DNA of 64,000 nucleotides, from contig CM067566.1 in assembly GCA_034336665.1 (NCBI GenBank), positions 30,844,330 to 30,908,329 on the forward strand, written 5' to 3'. Source of the stretch: Luscinia megarhynchos. Its lineage: Eukaryota > Chordata > Aves > Passeriformes > Turdidae. The notes below the pieces were generated by a model. That model had not been told where the DNA came from and ran no database searches. It saw only the letters and a program-made list of their open reading frames with translations. The translations under genes were made by a program, and so were the position numbers. Below, piece by piece: positions 38,201 to 52,451 of the stretch. The first letter of the stretch is position 1. Each line of letters opens with the position of its first letter.

Positions 38201-41200
38201 ATGGAGGTACAAACATATCACAGTGGTGTGCAGACTTCAAACAAATTTGAAATCATGATTTCTGTTCTTCTCCTGTCTACCAAGAACTGCAGAGGGCTTT
38301 TTGTGCTGGAGAAATATTTCACTTATGGCTTTCATTTATTAATTAGAAATCTGGAAAAATGAGAGGATAATTTTTGATATTTTGGTTTGCAGAACTTCCC
38401 TCTACAGTAGTGAGCCCTCACAATTAATCATTCATTATGCTCTGCTCATTCAGAATCTGTGGATGATGTGACATTATATTAAGGTTTTTTTTCCCTCAAG
38501 AGTGACTTGCATTGCTAAAAATATGCAGGAGGGAAACGAAAAAAAATAGATATTTTATCCTGCATGTTGTGCTTGCTCTTTTGGGAAAAAAAATAAATTA
38601 CTAAACTGTATAAAATAAAACTGCCTAAAATAAAACTCCATAAAATAATGCAGAAGTTGCATAGTGTGCAAGTATTTAAAAATTAAGAAAAACCCGACAG
38701 CATCTCAGAAATAATTTTGCTTTTTCTTTCTTGAAAACACCAGAAAATTTGTTTCAGGTTCCCCCCAAAAATATCAAAACACTTCTCAACAGAAGATCAT
38801 AACTGACTTTTAGGTCAAGCTTCCTTAGATTTATTTGCAAGCCAACTTTGCATCATTCATGTGTATCAAATGTATCATCAGTCCACTGTTTTATTTCTAC
38901 AGTTCTGAATTAAAACTACTTTCAATATGTTTTCCATTTAAAAAAGCTAATTCTTTGTGGTCTCAATAAGCCTTCAAATGTATTTTTGTTCTAATTCTAG
39001 AGCTATACACTAATCGTTGTTGAAATTATTATGGCTAACTAATTATTACTAATCATAGGTGCTGTGAAAATTCATAACTTGCATATGACTAAAAGAAAAT
39101 AATGTCTTCAAATGCCAAACTGCTGAAGGGTTCTTGCCAACACTCTTCACAGCCTTACCAGGTGGTATGTTTTAATTTCTGTTGACAGGAAGATGCCATT
39201 AAGAACTTTAAAGCAGCTGGGTAAGGATTACTAGAATGTAGTCATGGTAACATGGTAAATGACCCTTGCTTTTCCCCTAGCTTTTAAGTCTCTGGAAAAT
39301 TAACTGGGGTAAAAATGCTGCATGCACCAGCAAACGGTGAGGGTGAGGATTAGTGGTAGTTAGGACATGAACAGAGATGGACAAACACCAACCACAGAGC
39401 CTATTCAAAAAAATAACTAAGTTAAAAGAGAAAATTCTGTAGTTTGCCACAGGTTTGACATCTAATTCTGGTGACAAGGTATGTGATGGTACCATAAAAA
39501 CTTTCTAACTGAAATATCACAAACCCAGGTTTCTGCCTCGTTTTTCTTTTCTTCAGGGGAATGAGAAGAGGAAGCAGCAATGGAGAGTGGGATGGAAAGG
39601 GGAGAAAACACCTACAATTTCAGCTCGATCTCTGGAGCACAAAAGCATAGGAGGTATTCTATACTGATCTGAACATAATATTTGCAGAAGAGAAAAAGTA
39701 GCAACAATAGAAGTCAAAAACTAATTCCACACCTCTGTAAGTCATACTGAATATTACTGCTGTTAATTGTTAATCCCTTGTATGTATGTTGAAAACTAAA
39801 AATAAAAATGTTATTTCGATGTTGTGGTAAGCTCTCAAGCTCCTTAGAGCAAAGACTGTGAGGACTGGAAGGGGTCTGTTTCTCGATTCTTAGCAGAAAA
39901 TAAACAATCCTGTTTCTTAGGTCCAAAAGTTCTCTCCAAAACTCTGGTTTTTATACATTTTACATTTACATATTGATGAAAACATGTATTGTAAGTTTAA
40001 AAAATCTTGTCATTATTTTGGTATTTATTTTTATTTGTTTCATCCAGGACCAGAACTTGCAAATAAATATACTTGTGCTTTGAATTGACAGGTTAGAATC
40101 TCGGTACTGCTTGTTTTGAATCTCTGTTGCTGATACATTTGAAATTGCTTCTGCTCTAGAGAGGAGCCCTGTCTATAGATCAAAAGCTTGAGGAGATTTG
40201 CAAGTTATTTCAAATGTAACAACCTCCTACCCAGCTGCCATTCTCAGTCTTCTGCATTTATGTTAGCAAACCGAGTTCAAAACACATCCAACATTATAAA
40301 CTTCTCAAAACACACAACTGTTTCTTGAAGGCATCTGAACATAAAAGTTGAATGCTCTAATCAATGGCATAGGGTGAATGATACTACAATGAAACTCCCA
40401 ACCTGTATGTGACTTATATTTCTAATGGCTCTGCGACAAGAGGTATGAGCAATTATTGCCTGTTACACATTTTCATCTAAGGAAAAAAAAATAATTTCCT
40501 TGAATCCCATAAAATAGATTTTCAAAGCATAAAAGTTATTTTGGTCACACTTTGTTTTAAGGTCTGCTGTCAGACTTTGATACGGTGAATGGCTTTGTCT
40601 GGCACAAAAATTTTAAAAAATAAAAAAAAGGAGGAAAATGAGCTGTTACAACCAGTTATTGTTATCTAATACAAAAACATCAGTCTTCAGGGTATGAGCC
40701 AACCAAGTCACTTTAAATAGGAATAAATGCTCACTATCAGACTTTTGTTTTCTTCAGCTAAAAATCCAAATCCTAGTCTTTGCTCAAGGGAGTGTATCAA
40801 ATGGAGACCTCTCGTGTACATACCTGTCTCTTAAGCAAATATGTGATAGGTTTGTCAAAATTCATGTGTTTACTTTAGATTAACTTCTTTCTAGAATAAC
40901 TGAGGCAATGAAAACTAGAGCAGAAGTAAATGTAAGTAAATGGTGCATACTTTAACTCTATTAGTAACATCAGAATTTTGAGTTACAATTGCAGTGATAC
41001 CTGCAATGTACAGTATGTCTTCCTACAGCATCTGAAAGACAAAACACTGTAAAAATATGTAAAATAACACAGAAAATAGAACTCTAATGAAAAAAATAGA
41101 CCACCTAACAGTATTTTTCAGATGGATACACAATGATGAACCATTGATGATACACCTCATCTGCCAGATTTATGAAACATGTGGTAATCAAGATCTGTGT

Positions 41201-42150
41201 TAATCATGTGGGAGAAAACTGACTGTTTCACATACACACAGCCCTTACACATACACACAGCCTGGTCTCCATAATGCTCCACTGAGAAAACCGGGCTGTT
41301 GAAAAGATTCATTTTGTAGCGAATATTTACAACTCAAAATAGGGGCAGGGAGAGTTGTCTTAAGAATTGCACTGACTCCATTTGCACCATCAGAGGCTTT
41401 ACAATCAATTTCCTATTTCTTAAGGGTTCTTTTCATTTTGCAAACCTCTGAACAGACCAGAATGTGACGTTTACTTCAAACATCTAAGTGACTCTTCAAT
41501 GAGTCATCCTGCAAATTACTTTTTCCTTCAGCCTCTCTAGGATACAGAGCCCTGAGTTCCAGAAGTGAAATACAAGGGAATAATCAGATGCATTTCCCAT
41601 CATTATGATGCTGACCTTCATTGCACTTTCAAAGAGAGATCTGATTCAGTGATTCTGGCTCTGTTTTACTGAGCATTCACCCAGTTCAATACACTAAAAT
41701 GTATTCCCTCTCATAAGAAATTAGTCCATTTCTTTTTCTTTTTTCATTCTAAAGTTACATAGTATTCAGTTGCTTAATTTTATCACTTAATATTAGTACA
41801 AAGAGAAAATGAACCTTACAGTGCTACCAGTGCTACAAAGCATCTCCATCCACTCAGGGAGTAGATGTACTCTACTGTCTTTCTTTGCCTTGCAGACTTA
41901 CTCATTCACCAAAATTAAAGGCTATTAATATTTTTTTTCATCATCTGTATCTTACTGGATAAAAAGTCTGTGGGCAGAACCATGCAATAATGTAATATTT
42001 ACTATCTAAATTCTTAGAGTCATGCTCATTTTTAATTCGCCAGAAAAGAGGATAAGTATCTGTAACATTAATATCTGTTATTCACCTTTAAAACAAAACA
42101 TCTCATTGATTATATCCATAGAAAAACAGACTCTAAACTTAAGATTCATT

Positions 42151-42167
42151 AAAAAAAAAAAAAAAAA
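42151..42167. repeat. Poly(A) tract
   Basis: 17 consecutive A. No retroposed gene was recognised upstream. Confidence 0.9.
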
Positions 42168-45100
42168 CACATTTAAAAAAACAGTATTTTCTACTGAATT
42201 TTTTTCTAATACAAAAGATTTTCTATTTCTCCAATAAACACCAACAAAACACACCCCAAACTTTTTTCTCTTTCCAAGTGCATGTATCAGTACTGCCTGT
42301 GATTCCATATACTTAACTTTTTGGGAGCATTCATTACTTACCACACTCTAACACCAAAATTTTAACTAAATGAAACAGCTTGCCATTTTATATTTCCACC
42401 TATGAATTAATGCACTTTAACTGTGGATGCTTTACGGGTTTTAATAATTCAAGTCAACAAGTACAGTCTTAATTGTTACACATGTTTTGCATATTTCATT
42501 TATTGATGGTTCAAATTACCACTAAGAAAGTCTTCCTCAGTACTTTATAAATTTCAGAGTATTCATAGCAGAAATTACCTGAAGGGCTGAATGTGTCATT
42601 GTTAAATCTTTTTGCCTTCCTGCATTGTGCCTATAACTGATAAAACAGCATGATGCTTCTTCGTGGAGGAGGTGTCAGTCAATTCTCATGCAGGAAAAAG
42701 AGGCAGCACCATAACACTTTCCATTCTTTTTCTCTCTGGTGTAGGGACAGAAAAAGCCCTGGCTAGAATGTAATGCATTCTGCCAGGTTTTTTCTGCATT
42801 GGATTATATACTGAAAATGTTTTTTATCTTCACAGCAAAATATCACCTTTGGTTTCCTCCCTAATATCCAGCAAGAAGCACTCTGGCTACCTAGGGATCA
42901 AATCAAGAAGCTACTTTTTACAGAAAGTCAACTAATGCTGGTTTTAGGCCATGCAAAGCTTAAAAATAGTCAGATAAAACAATAATTTCAAAACGTCAAG
43001 CCTAAGGTTTCTCTTGATCCTATCTTTATATCAGCTTTGTCTGCTAGACCCTGTACATTTTGTTGCAAACCTTTCCATTTCCTTTGATCCTCACCTCTCT
43101 CTATCCAGCTGGAAATCAGAGATCTATTTGACCTGATGTTACAGTGAACAAGTCAACAAAGAGAGCTCTGTTTCCCCAGGTAAAGTCCTGGGTCAAAATC
43201 CCAGCTCTGGTAGAAGGCAGGATTACACCTCTAGCATGATTATCTTTCCCCTGTCACAGAAGAAATCCTGTAAACAGTGGTTCCATAACTTCAAGTCCTC
43301 CCTAATACTTCAAACTGTGCACAAACATATTTACTTTATGACCTTTTGTATAACATTATTTCCAGTCAGTGACCAGCAATCCAGCCACACTCTGTATGCA
43401 ATTTTGCACTATTTAACATGAATTTTACTAACAGGGCATAGTAGCACAAAGGTGTCCTCAAAGGTTCAGGCTCTCTCTATTTCAAATCTGAGAGTGCAGT
43501 AGCAAGGAATAAAATAGAGTGGAAATCTTCTGAATCCAAAGTCTTAGAGACTAGGTGAGAACAAGTGTCTGATGCCACAGGAAAAGGTCAGAGACCTTTG
43601 TGCTCTGAGCTGTGCTGCTCCCACTTTGTGCTGCATTCACTTTGAAACTGAGCTGTGTGGTCAGTCCTGCAAGCTACTGGACTGAAAAGTGTGAGGGTAG
43701 TCCAGACAATTTTAGGTTTGCTAGGCTGAGTGGCTAAGAGTCTTAATGTTCATTTTTCCTAATACCTCCAGGTCATGGCTTCTCCAGACTGCTAAAGTAA
43801 AAGCTGTGAGATTCACTTTTTTCCTTTCTTTTGCTATGCCATGGGAAAAATTAAATATGCAATGAGACAGAATCTGGTACTCCATCTAAAACCCAATAAA
43901 AGAGACAATGAATGTTTAGATGCTCACCTTTACTCTCCAAAACTATAAAGCTAGTATTATGAGCCCCTCTCAAAAATAGAGCAGTTCTTTATCCACACTA
44001 CAGCATGTGCTTGAGAAAATGTGCTATTTACTCAGTCCCAACACAGGCAGTCCAAGCAGCAGCCACTTTGCATCTCTGGTGTAGCAGTTGAGATAGGCTG
44101 AGTCCAAATGAGTAAGATGGAAGTTCCTCTGCTCTTAACACTTCATTGCACTTGCAAGGTATGAAATAAATCTAAAGCCGCTCTCAGCAGACTATGAACA
44201 GAATCAGGGTTTTCTGAATACAAATGCAAGATTTTGGTTTTTTCCCAACACATCAAGCAAAAATTCTTATTAAAAAATGAAATGCGTTCTTTCTGTTAAA
44301 ATATTAACTAAAGACTTCACAAATTACAAAACTTGCTATTATACTGAGTGCATGGTTCCCAGGGAATTGAAACTGGTCATAAAAGAGGTCTGAAGATGGC
44401 TTATAAAGCTTGCAGAAAATAGGACCAACTTTCCTTCACTTCAGGAGAACACTGAAAAATAATTATTTGAGACTGTTAGAACAGTAACAAAATATCTGAG
44501 TGAAGCGTTGTTATCTATTCAATATGGGGGTTTTTTTATGCAGCATATGCTTGAGGTGACAGAGACAGCCCTACTCTGATAATTGGCTAATGATATGGGA
44601 GCACTTCCAAGAAGATCAGATCTCTGCTCCTCTCTGTTCTGTGAAAGGTCAGCAGCTTCTCTCAGCAACTTATCTTTTTGGCTCCCTTATTTAGTGAAAA
44701 ATGGACAACATGAAAATGAAATGCATTTGATTCACCAAATAGACTTGCTTTGAAGTTTGACCTGAATAATCTTTTAAGTTTGGTTCATCTGCCAAGGGAT
44801 AAAAACAATTATTCATACAGCTTTACTGTTGTCACTCTAATGCACGATTAACTTTCCAAATATAAAATGCAAGTATTTTTTCCCCTCATTCTGAAGACCT
44901 GACATAACCTCCACATTTCATGAGAAACATGCGTGTCTTTGAATCCTGAATGGTTCCCAGGGTAATAAGTTACATCTGTTCTACACAATGACTAAGCCTT
45001 ATAAATAACAGAGTTTCAACCCAGTGAAGAAACCAAGGTGTCAGTTACCAGAACAATCCTCAGACAATAGTCACCACTATTGATAAAAGCTCTTTTGCTG

Positions 45101-48100
45101 AGAAAAACCACTCATAGCACCACTGAGGAATGTAGAGAGACACTTACCAAGTGAAGGTTCTGCTTACTTGTGCAGGTAGTAGGGAATGTTCTGCTTTGTA
45201 GGCATCTGAGCAGGGCAATTTAGCACCATGAATAAGCACCCCAGTGCCAAACAAGCACAAAAGCAAACGAGAGCAAGAACACTGTTGCATCAGGACTATG
45301 CTGAATCCAGGCTAATTAGCCCTGCTATGAACAGAGCTAATTTGCTCTGGAAGAACACTAGATTGCTTCTGAACCCCACTGGGGCTTTTGCAGCACACTT
45401 GGCAGCCCATGGCACCACCTGGACATGCCATCATATGATCCTGGCTCAGGGATCACTTGCAGGCACAGCTCTCAGTCCTCTCCTGTGATGCAGCAGAGCT
45501 TTCAGAAGTCATTCTGTTAACACCACTAGAGAGCACACAGGATGGTATCCTGCAGAGAGAAGCTCTGGCCTCATGAAAGGGAGAGGTGAGCTACTCTCCA
45601 ACTTGAACAGGGCCAGCATTTCCCTTTCCTTGTGTGAATCCTGAGCTGTTCTACTAAGCACCAGCTACTTTTATAATCTTAAGACTTTACCTCTGAGTTC
45701 ACTCCAGATGGAATTTTTTGCTTAATGTGTATGGATTGTCTCAGCTACATCTGAAGTGCTCTGACACTCAGAGTTAAGAGTCCATGACATCCATTTCATT
45801 TTTGCAACATAGCAAGGCTGGTTTTGAGACAGGAAAGAAAAGGATAATTCTTCAAAGAAGCTGCAAGTCAAAGGTAGATGAGGAGAATGTAAATGTTGCC
45901 CTGGCTGAAATATAGCTGGGACAGTTCAAGCTGGCATCTGTAGTTTTCAAAAAAGTGCCAGAATAACCTCAAATTTTGGTAATCCTTTCTGTGCTTCCTT
46001 GGACTTTGAACATTCATCAGCCAACTATAATTTGTGCTGCTACCCTTTCATTTTATTTCTGTATTATATATTTTTATGTATTACCTTATAGTGCTGATGG
46101 GACAGAATGGCCCTTTGTATTTCCTCTATTTATTTAAAGTATTGGGGTTTTGTGTTAATGGAATAAAGTCCAAAAGCTAAGAATACTCCATTTCCTCCCC
46201 TTGCTTGCTTTGTTATATATTTGCATGCTTTAGCTGCCAAAGTATATTTAGCTCTCCCAGTCCATCCCCCTTTTTTCTCATCAGTAATTGTTTTGCATAA
46301 GGTCTTTCATCAATCTTCCACTGAGTCATAAACTTTAGTCTTTCTCCATGGTTGAAAATTGCCATGGAAGGTCCAGCCTTTGTACATGTACTGCTTAACA
46401 CCAGCACACACTCCAGTTTCTTCTAACTCAAAACAATTATTCTGGCAGATACTTAATTAGGCATCTTACACAATGTTTTTTGCTATGATGTTTGCTTTCA
46501 TTGTGCACTTACATGGTAGAAGGAAAGCTACTTAGCCCTTCTGATATAAAGAATATTTTTGAAATCACAAAAAATGGTCTTTGAGGAGAGGATGCTGGGG
46601 CCAGGAGAAGTACTGATAAATAAAAGTGGGCAAAATTAAAAGGTTATTTAGTATGGTTGTTTAGGCTTGTATTCTTAAAACTTCATGCAATACATAGTGA
46701 AGGGAACACATCAGAGACCACAATGGCTTAAGAATCCTACTTATCAAATAAAAATTTGAGACCTGATGGACACACTTAAAACCTGAATTTCCACATACAT
46801 TACCCAAGTGTGATGTGAAAGTTTCTCCTTTTTGCACAAGGCAGCTGCCAATAGTGTCACCATTCTATGGTTTTATGATTACAGAGACAAACAGAAGAAT
46901 AAACATTAAGTGATCCTGGAGACTTGGATTTGAAGCAAGATCTGGACAGCATTTTCAAAATGTCAAATGTTTCCTACACTAGAAAGTACACAATCATGTG
47001 TTCTAGAAATTACAGTCAGATGTTCCTTTCTTTTAATTTAGAGTTTTTGTACAAGTATAATTGCATTTAATCATGATAAATTAATAAATGCCATCAAAAT
47101 TTTCAAATATATTTATTTTGTTTTTAAAACATCATAATTTCTTTTAATAATTTGCCCAGTGGCCTGAAAAAAGTAAAACTGAGCTGAAACATTATGAAAA
47201 CCAACTTCATGATATACCTAATAAAATATTGTGATCTTCATGAGAAATTTTTTCATTCTAAAAATAAAGAACATCTGAAAATCCACTTTGTTTTATGCTC
47301 TTTTACTTTCTGCCTTTTAGCCTAATTGCAGAACACAGAAGTAAAAGCCCTTCAATACAATGTCTGGAAGAGATATGAGATACCCTAATTTGACTAAAAT
47401 CTCTCTGGATACTTAGTCTCAGAGATTTTTTTTTCTTTGAACTCCTCATGTGCTAATAAATTTAATAGGTAGCCTCACAACAAAAAATTGATCTGTAGTT
47501 GTTGAGTGTCTGAGATATGAGTCACTTCTACAGAGTGCCAGAAGCCCTTATGCTGTCTCTACCACACTTAAAAAAGCCTTCCTGGGGAACTCTTCATGCA
47601 CTGAACATTAATGAAAGAAAAATGGAATTACCCAAACCAATCAAACCTGTCTGTTGACAGAACATTAGAAGGAAGATGCATAAGCAACTCTGAACAGAAC
47701 AGCAGATCTATTACTTACAGAACTGGTCATAACATCTGAAACACAAATTTCAGTAAAGTGCCAGCAACTGATTTTAATATTGTTAGCTTATTGCATATGA
47801 TTATAATTTTTATTCTGTTTCCTAAAAAAAAATACTGTTACATTTTCTGAAAAAGAAACCAATAGGTGTGTGCACATGAATAATCTGTTCATTTACCCTC
47901 CATATTTTCTGTCACTTCCATCTCATCTACATAGAAATAATTAATTTTAGCATAGAATTGCCCATGTATCATAGTCTGGAAACTTACCTGCATTGTTTGT
48001 TCCTGCAATCTTCCTTAAGGAAATGTAATTACACCTCTATCTGAAACGTAATTTTTATCTCATCAAAAGCATTTCTCCCCATGCATCTGGCCTTAAAATG

Positions 48101-48711
48101 TTTTGCTATTCTGTAACTAGAGATGAACAAAACAAGAATCAAAGTCATAAGAATTAGTGAAGTGAGCTCAACTCTCGGAGAACCCAAGTCAGACACAGAT
48201 TGTTTAGATCTGGGGGAATGTCTCTCATGTAAGCTGAGGTCAAGCAGATAAGCTGAGTTCATTTATAATGACTAGTTAACCTGCAACACTTAATGCTACT
48301 AGAGGATTTTTGTTCTAAGCAACATACTTAATCCTTTCATTAAACTCATAGGATATAATCTAGAGTTTCGCTTGAGTAAATGAAACATCATGTGTTAGAT
48401 GTTTTACAAAATAACCTTTTCCACTGCATCAAAATCTACTGCTCTGATGCCACATACAACTGTGAGCCATGAGGTACAGAAAGCAATTCATTGAACACTA
48501 AGTGTCTCACTATCAGGCAGACCTGAGTCATTCTGCTCTGGGTATTCCTCGTGTCAAACAATGCATTTAGAAAACATGGGCTGTCTCTCTATAACCTTGT
48601 CTGCCCCAAAGTACTGTAGGTGACCATCAGTGTTTTATGTGCACTCATCAAATGCAGCTGGGAGCCTCCCCATAAATCCAAGCACAGGTAGCAGCTGAAA
48701 ATGTTGCTCTA

Positions 48712-48716
48712 ATTTC
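48712..48716. repeat. Target-site duplication, left copy (ATTTC)
   Basis: Identical to 49,294-49,298 immediately beyond the LTR's CA end. Confidence 0.85.
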
Positions 48717-49293
48717 TGTCATGGTTTAAGTCCACTGGAAATTTACCCCACGTGGGCACTACCCTCCCCCAAGTCACCTCCAGTGAGAAAGGCAAAAGGC
48801 AGAGATTACAGGTTGAGATAACAATTTACTGGGAAAGAAGTAAGATAATGAACAGTAACATCAAAAATATTAATTACAAAAGTATACAAAAATGGGGTGA
48901 TTGCCATGCTAAAGTGCTCACCAAGTTGATGCAATGTGACCTTAGCTGGTGCCTCCCCACTGCTCCCTCCACCACATTTTTTTCCCAAGCCTGAGACAGT
49001 GAAAAGGAACGATGTACAAACCATTTTGTTGGGACCAGTGCCATCCCACTGCTCTGCTTGCCACCTGCTCCCCTGAAAAAGGACAAAATTGCTGTGGAGG
49101 GGCTGCATGTCCCCTTTCTTTCCAACCTGAAGCTTCCTTGCTTCTCAGAAACCAGAATCCCTTACTTCCACATCCACCAGTGATTGGTAGTATAGAAGAA
49201 AAACCTACACTAGAATAAAAAATATGGCTCCAGGCTCCACGCTTTTATGGCTACCACCAGAAAACTAACTCTGCCCTGGCCAAAATGAGGACA
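48717..49293 (+). mobile_element. Solo LTR of a bird endogenous retrovirus with 5-bp target duplication
   Basis: This 577-bp element starts TGTCATGGTTTAAGTCC and ends CTGGCCAAAATGAGGACA. The five bases before it (48,712-48,716) and after it (49,294-49,298) are both ATTTC. A 5-bp duplication with TG...CA ends is what ERVL-like integration leaves, and the absence of viral genes inside makes it a solo LTR from recombination. AATAAA occurs near its 3' end (about 49,213-49,218), a likely LTR polyadenylation signal. Confidence 0.88.
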
Positions 49294-49298
49294 ATTTC
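49294..49298. repeat. Target-site duplication, right copy (ATTTC)
   Basis: Identical to 48,712-48,716 immediately before the LTR's TG start. Confidence 0.85.
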
Positions 49299-51364
49299 CT
49301 AATGATACAACAATTGTAGTAGCAGTAATAGTAGCATTTACTTCAGAAATTTCCACAAGTCATGCCAGAGCACAGAGATGCAGAGAGGGATCATACCAGA
49401 TAATTCTGAAGAGACAAAATAGTAAGTGGCATGCTTCAAATAAACAGCTCTGTCACATCCCTACAAGATTCCCCTACCTATCTCTTTTCCAAGTGTGCTT
49501 CTCCCAGGGCAATTTTATCTCTGGGTAGTGTTGATATGGAGCTCACTTGTGGAATGGAAAAGCAGCACCAAGCTGCGGCTCTCAGGTCTGGAGTGCTTCA
49601 GCAGCACACGTTGACCTTTGAGGAACCAGTGACAGCAATCTAAATGTCTTTTAAGAGTCTGTGCTATAGATAAAAGGGAATGCAAGAAGTTCAGGTCAGA
49701 TTTGCTGTATTTAGGTTCTAGTGGGACATTTGGCCTACATTTTTAGTTCAGGAGATTTACCCTTCATCTTGTCTGGAGGTTTATATAGTACTGCCAGGCC
49801 ACACACATGACAGCTGTGAGGCAGATTTTCAGAAATAATGAAAAAAAACTTAATATCAGGAGGATTTTTGTTTAGAAAAACTGCTTACAAATACTAATGG
49901 GAGCTTGTAAGCCTCTAGAATGGCCATAGGTTATGTTTGTCAGCTTTTTTCCCTGCTACCACAAGAGACAGAAATGTAAACTTTCTATGATAAATGTGAC
50001 CTTCCCACAGTCCTATGAACCTCACTGCTGCAGCTTTAAAGGAATAACAAATGCAGAACATTCTGTAGAAATTAAAAAATAATTAATACTGAGCACAAAA
50101 TTCTTATATGCCAGTATCAACTGCATTTATGAGGACACTATAAGGTATTTATTTTACCAGTGTTTTATCATTAGGTAGTGCCTGGAGGCTAACCAAGATG
50201 AGCTTCTCTTGTATCATGCTGAGTAATACAAGAGTTCAGAAGCAACAGAAAGACTTGAAAAAGGAGTGGTCTCCTTGTTTTCCAATCAACACATGGCAAT
50301 ACTTCAAACTGAAGTTCTACTACTGCCTTAAGAAGGTTTTCTACTCTTCCCTTGAATGCCTCCAGAACCTGAAGTAAATCTCTGTTCACTTTTTGTTCCA
50401 CTGAAAAAAATCTTCATTACAGTAAAAGGGAATGCACCATACATTAAGATTCAAAATATATTGCCAGTCCAGCTAATGTTTTAATATCTTAATATTCCAT
50501 ATGGTCCAATTAACACAGAAAACCTTCATTAATAATGCAGGAAAAATTGCTTTAGAAGGAAAATAGCCCTTTCAACTACATATCTCTTTTCTCTGGTGTG
50601 TGCTTACCCTTTCTATGTTCCTGTGCATTCAGAGATCCATGGTTTCAGGCTTCCCTGGGAGTTTTCTGCTGGATGGAGGGATATTTTACATACAGCAACT
50701 ACGTCATCCTCAATTCTTCACTGAGAGAAGTATGGTATTGTTGCTGGGTATCCCAAAGATCCTCTTGAAATTAACTTTTCATGTGTTTTATCATGGTGTG
50801 TTTGCCCTTGCTTCCCAGTCAAGTTTGAGCAGTGATCTCCCAGCCCTGATACCCCAGCATGCTGTTTGCTTCTCTGTGGCTCTCTTTGGCCTTTACCACA
50901 CAGAGTTTCCATCACTCCAGCCCAAAACAGCAGTCACTGACCACTTCACAGGGTTAAACCAAGCCCCAGCAGCTCAGGCTGAGGCACAGACAAGGGCTGG
51001 GTCTGTGCACAGCCTGGGCAGTGCAAAGGCTGGTGATTCCTCGTGCTAGTGGCAAAACCACATTGAACAGACAGCACAATTAAAACATATCTTTATATCA
51101 GTAATGTTTACTCCTGTTTAATCTTTTCATTTACCTTTGTTCCTTTCACTTTATTATGATTTCATATGGACTTGAGTCTTCTAAACAAGAAAAACTTCTC
51201 TTGAAGCAGGCAAGAAAACTAAGTCCATAATAAAGAATTCTGGTTTTTTGCAGGAGAGTGAAAGGACTGAAGCAGTTAAAGAACGGGCATGCAAAATAAA
51301 TAGACAAATATTCAAAATACACATGTATTATAAAAAAAACCACATGATTTTGTATTGCTGTTCA
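49299..51364. other. Intergenic, no gene seen
   Basis: Contains a GC-richer block at about 50,600-51,050 with a 149-codon open frame that resembles no family and lacks splice context. It could be an old unrecognised repeat. Confidence 0.5.
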
Positions 51365-51500
51365 TGATCATAGGCAGCAGCTGGAAGGTCCAGACCACCA
51401 CATGTGCAAGGCAGGGCCAGTTACATCATGGTGTAACCTAGTCCTAAATACTTCCAGTGATAGAAGTTCCACAACATTCTCAACTGCCCCCTGCCCCCTG
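51365..51500 (-). mobile_element. CR1 LINE 3' fragment, inverted, diverged
   Basis: CAGCTGGAAGGTCC, GCAAGGCAGGGCCAGTTA and GATAGAAGTTCCACAAC are reverse complements of the CR1 3' region in the expected order. Ends are uncertain and it may reach about 51,620. Confidence 0.6.
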
Positions 51501-52438
51501 CTTCATTCTCTTTACCCCAAACAGTCCTTTTAAGCATCCTTCTTGGTACAACAAGTCACATGTTATTTAATCCACAATAATAACACTAACTCTAAATCTT
51601 TGTTTTGTTCACTGATGCACAGAAAGAACATCTCTTTCCTCCTGCCTGGGTGATCTACTTACTTTTACTAAGATCAGCAGCCACTCTCAAATGATAGAGC
51701 TGTATTAGAAGAGCAAGATATTACTTATCACTCTGCTCAAGAATGTGTAGTACCTGGGACATTGTTCCACATGGTTCCCTTTGGTTGTCTTAGAGATAAT
51801 GCTGGAGACTAATAATTCGGGTTATCATCTCTTCCCAATACTGAGCAATTTATCCATGACAGAAAATCAGGTTTTTCCAGATATGAAAATCTGACAAAGG
51901 AATTTTTAAGAGATGGGTATGACTTTGGTGGTAAGAACCATCCATATGTTACTGAAGTACAGGCTAAATTTGTTTTAAGCTCATGAGGCACAGTAGTGAG
52001 GGCCAGGCTCACACATAGCTGCCCAAGCTAGTTCCCCCAGGTCTGTCTCCCAAACTCTCTGATTCAGGGCCAGACAACTGCACTGTGCCCAAGCTGGCCA
52101 CAAACCAAGCCCCCCCGAGAGAGCAGAGGTGCTCAGTGTTTTTCAGCAGTTTTATGCCTATTTATTAACACTTGAAGTGCTGCGGGGTTCCATGGGCAGG
52201 CAGCTGTGGACAAATGGCTTTTGTTTAACTTGGTCAGCCTTCACGTCCTGGTTTTTAATGTTCCTGTGCCATGAGGAAATGTGGAGCTAAACGTATCTGC
52301 TGCCTTAGAATTCTACAAGTTCTACAAATGAAGATGGAAGTTTAATTATTATTACTTATTAGCTGTAGAAATAAAAATACCGTTTTAGATGTTCATTTTC
52401 TCATCACAGCCGTTGAAACAAGACAAATTAAAGCTAAA

Positions 52439-52451
52439 GCGCCACCTAGTG
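52439..52451 (-). promoter_or_regulatory. CTCF-like motif core
   Basis: GCGCCACCTAGTG on the plus strand is the reverse complement of a CACTAGGTGGCGC core, close to the vertebrate CTCF consensus. This is a motif match by eye only, with no evidence of occupancy. Confidence 0.4.

Larger units (their letters stand above)
29111..48716. other. Long intergenic stretch, no gene seen
   Basis: About 19.6 kb of AT-rich sequence without a supportable gene. Small features include a GT run at 31,494-31,504, an inverted repeat at 31,098-31,117 (8-bp arms), a GC-richer block at about 35,290-36,100, a 14-base direct repeat ACATACACACAGCC at about 41,230-41,263, and a poly(A) tract at 42,151-42,167. A phrase near 32,190-32,210 (GATCATCTAGTCCAACCTC) resembles a small inverted CR1 3' fragment. 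Confidence 0.55.

Noticed and set aside
41230..41263. Direct repeat resembling a tiny tandem or CRISPR-like array
   Set aside because: Only two copies of a low-complexity ACATACACACAGCC phrase, with no spacer regularity, in a vertebrate genome.
50600..51049. 149-codon plus-strand open frame in a GC-richer block
   Set aside because: No recognisable domain. The translation looks like a translated repeat or non-coding sequence.
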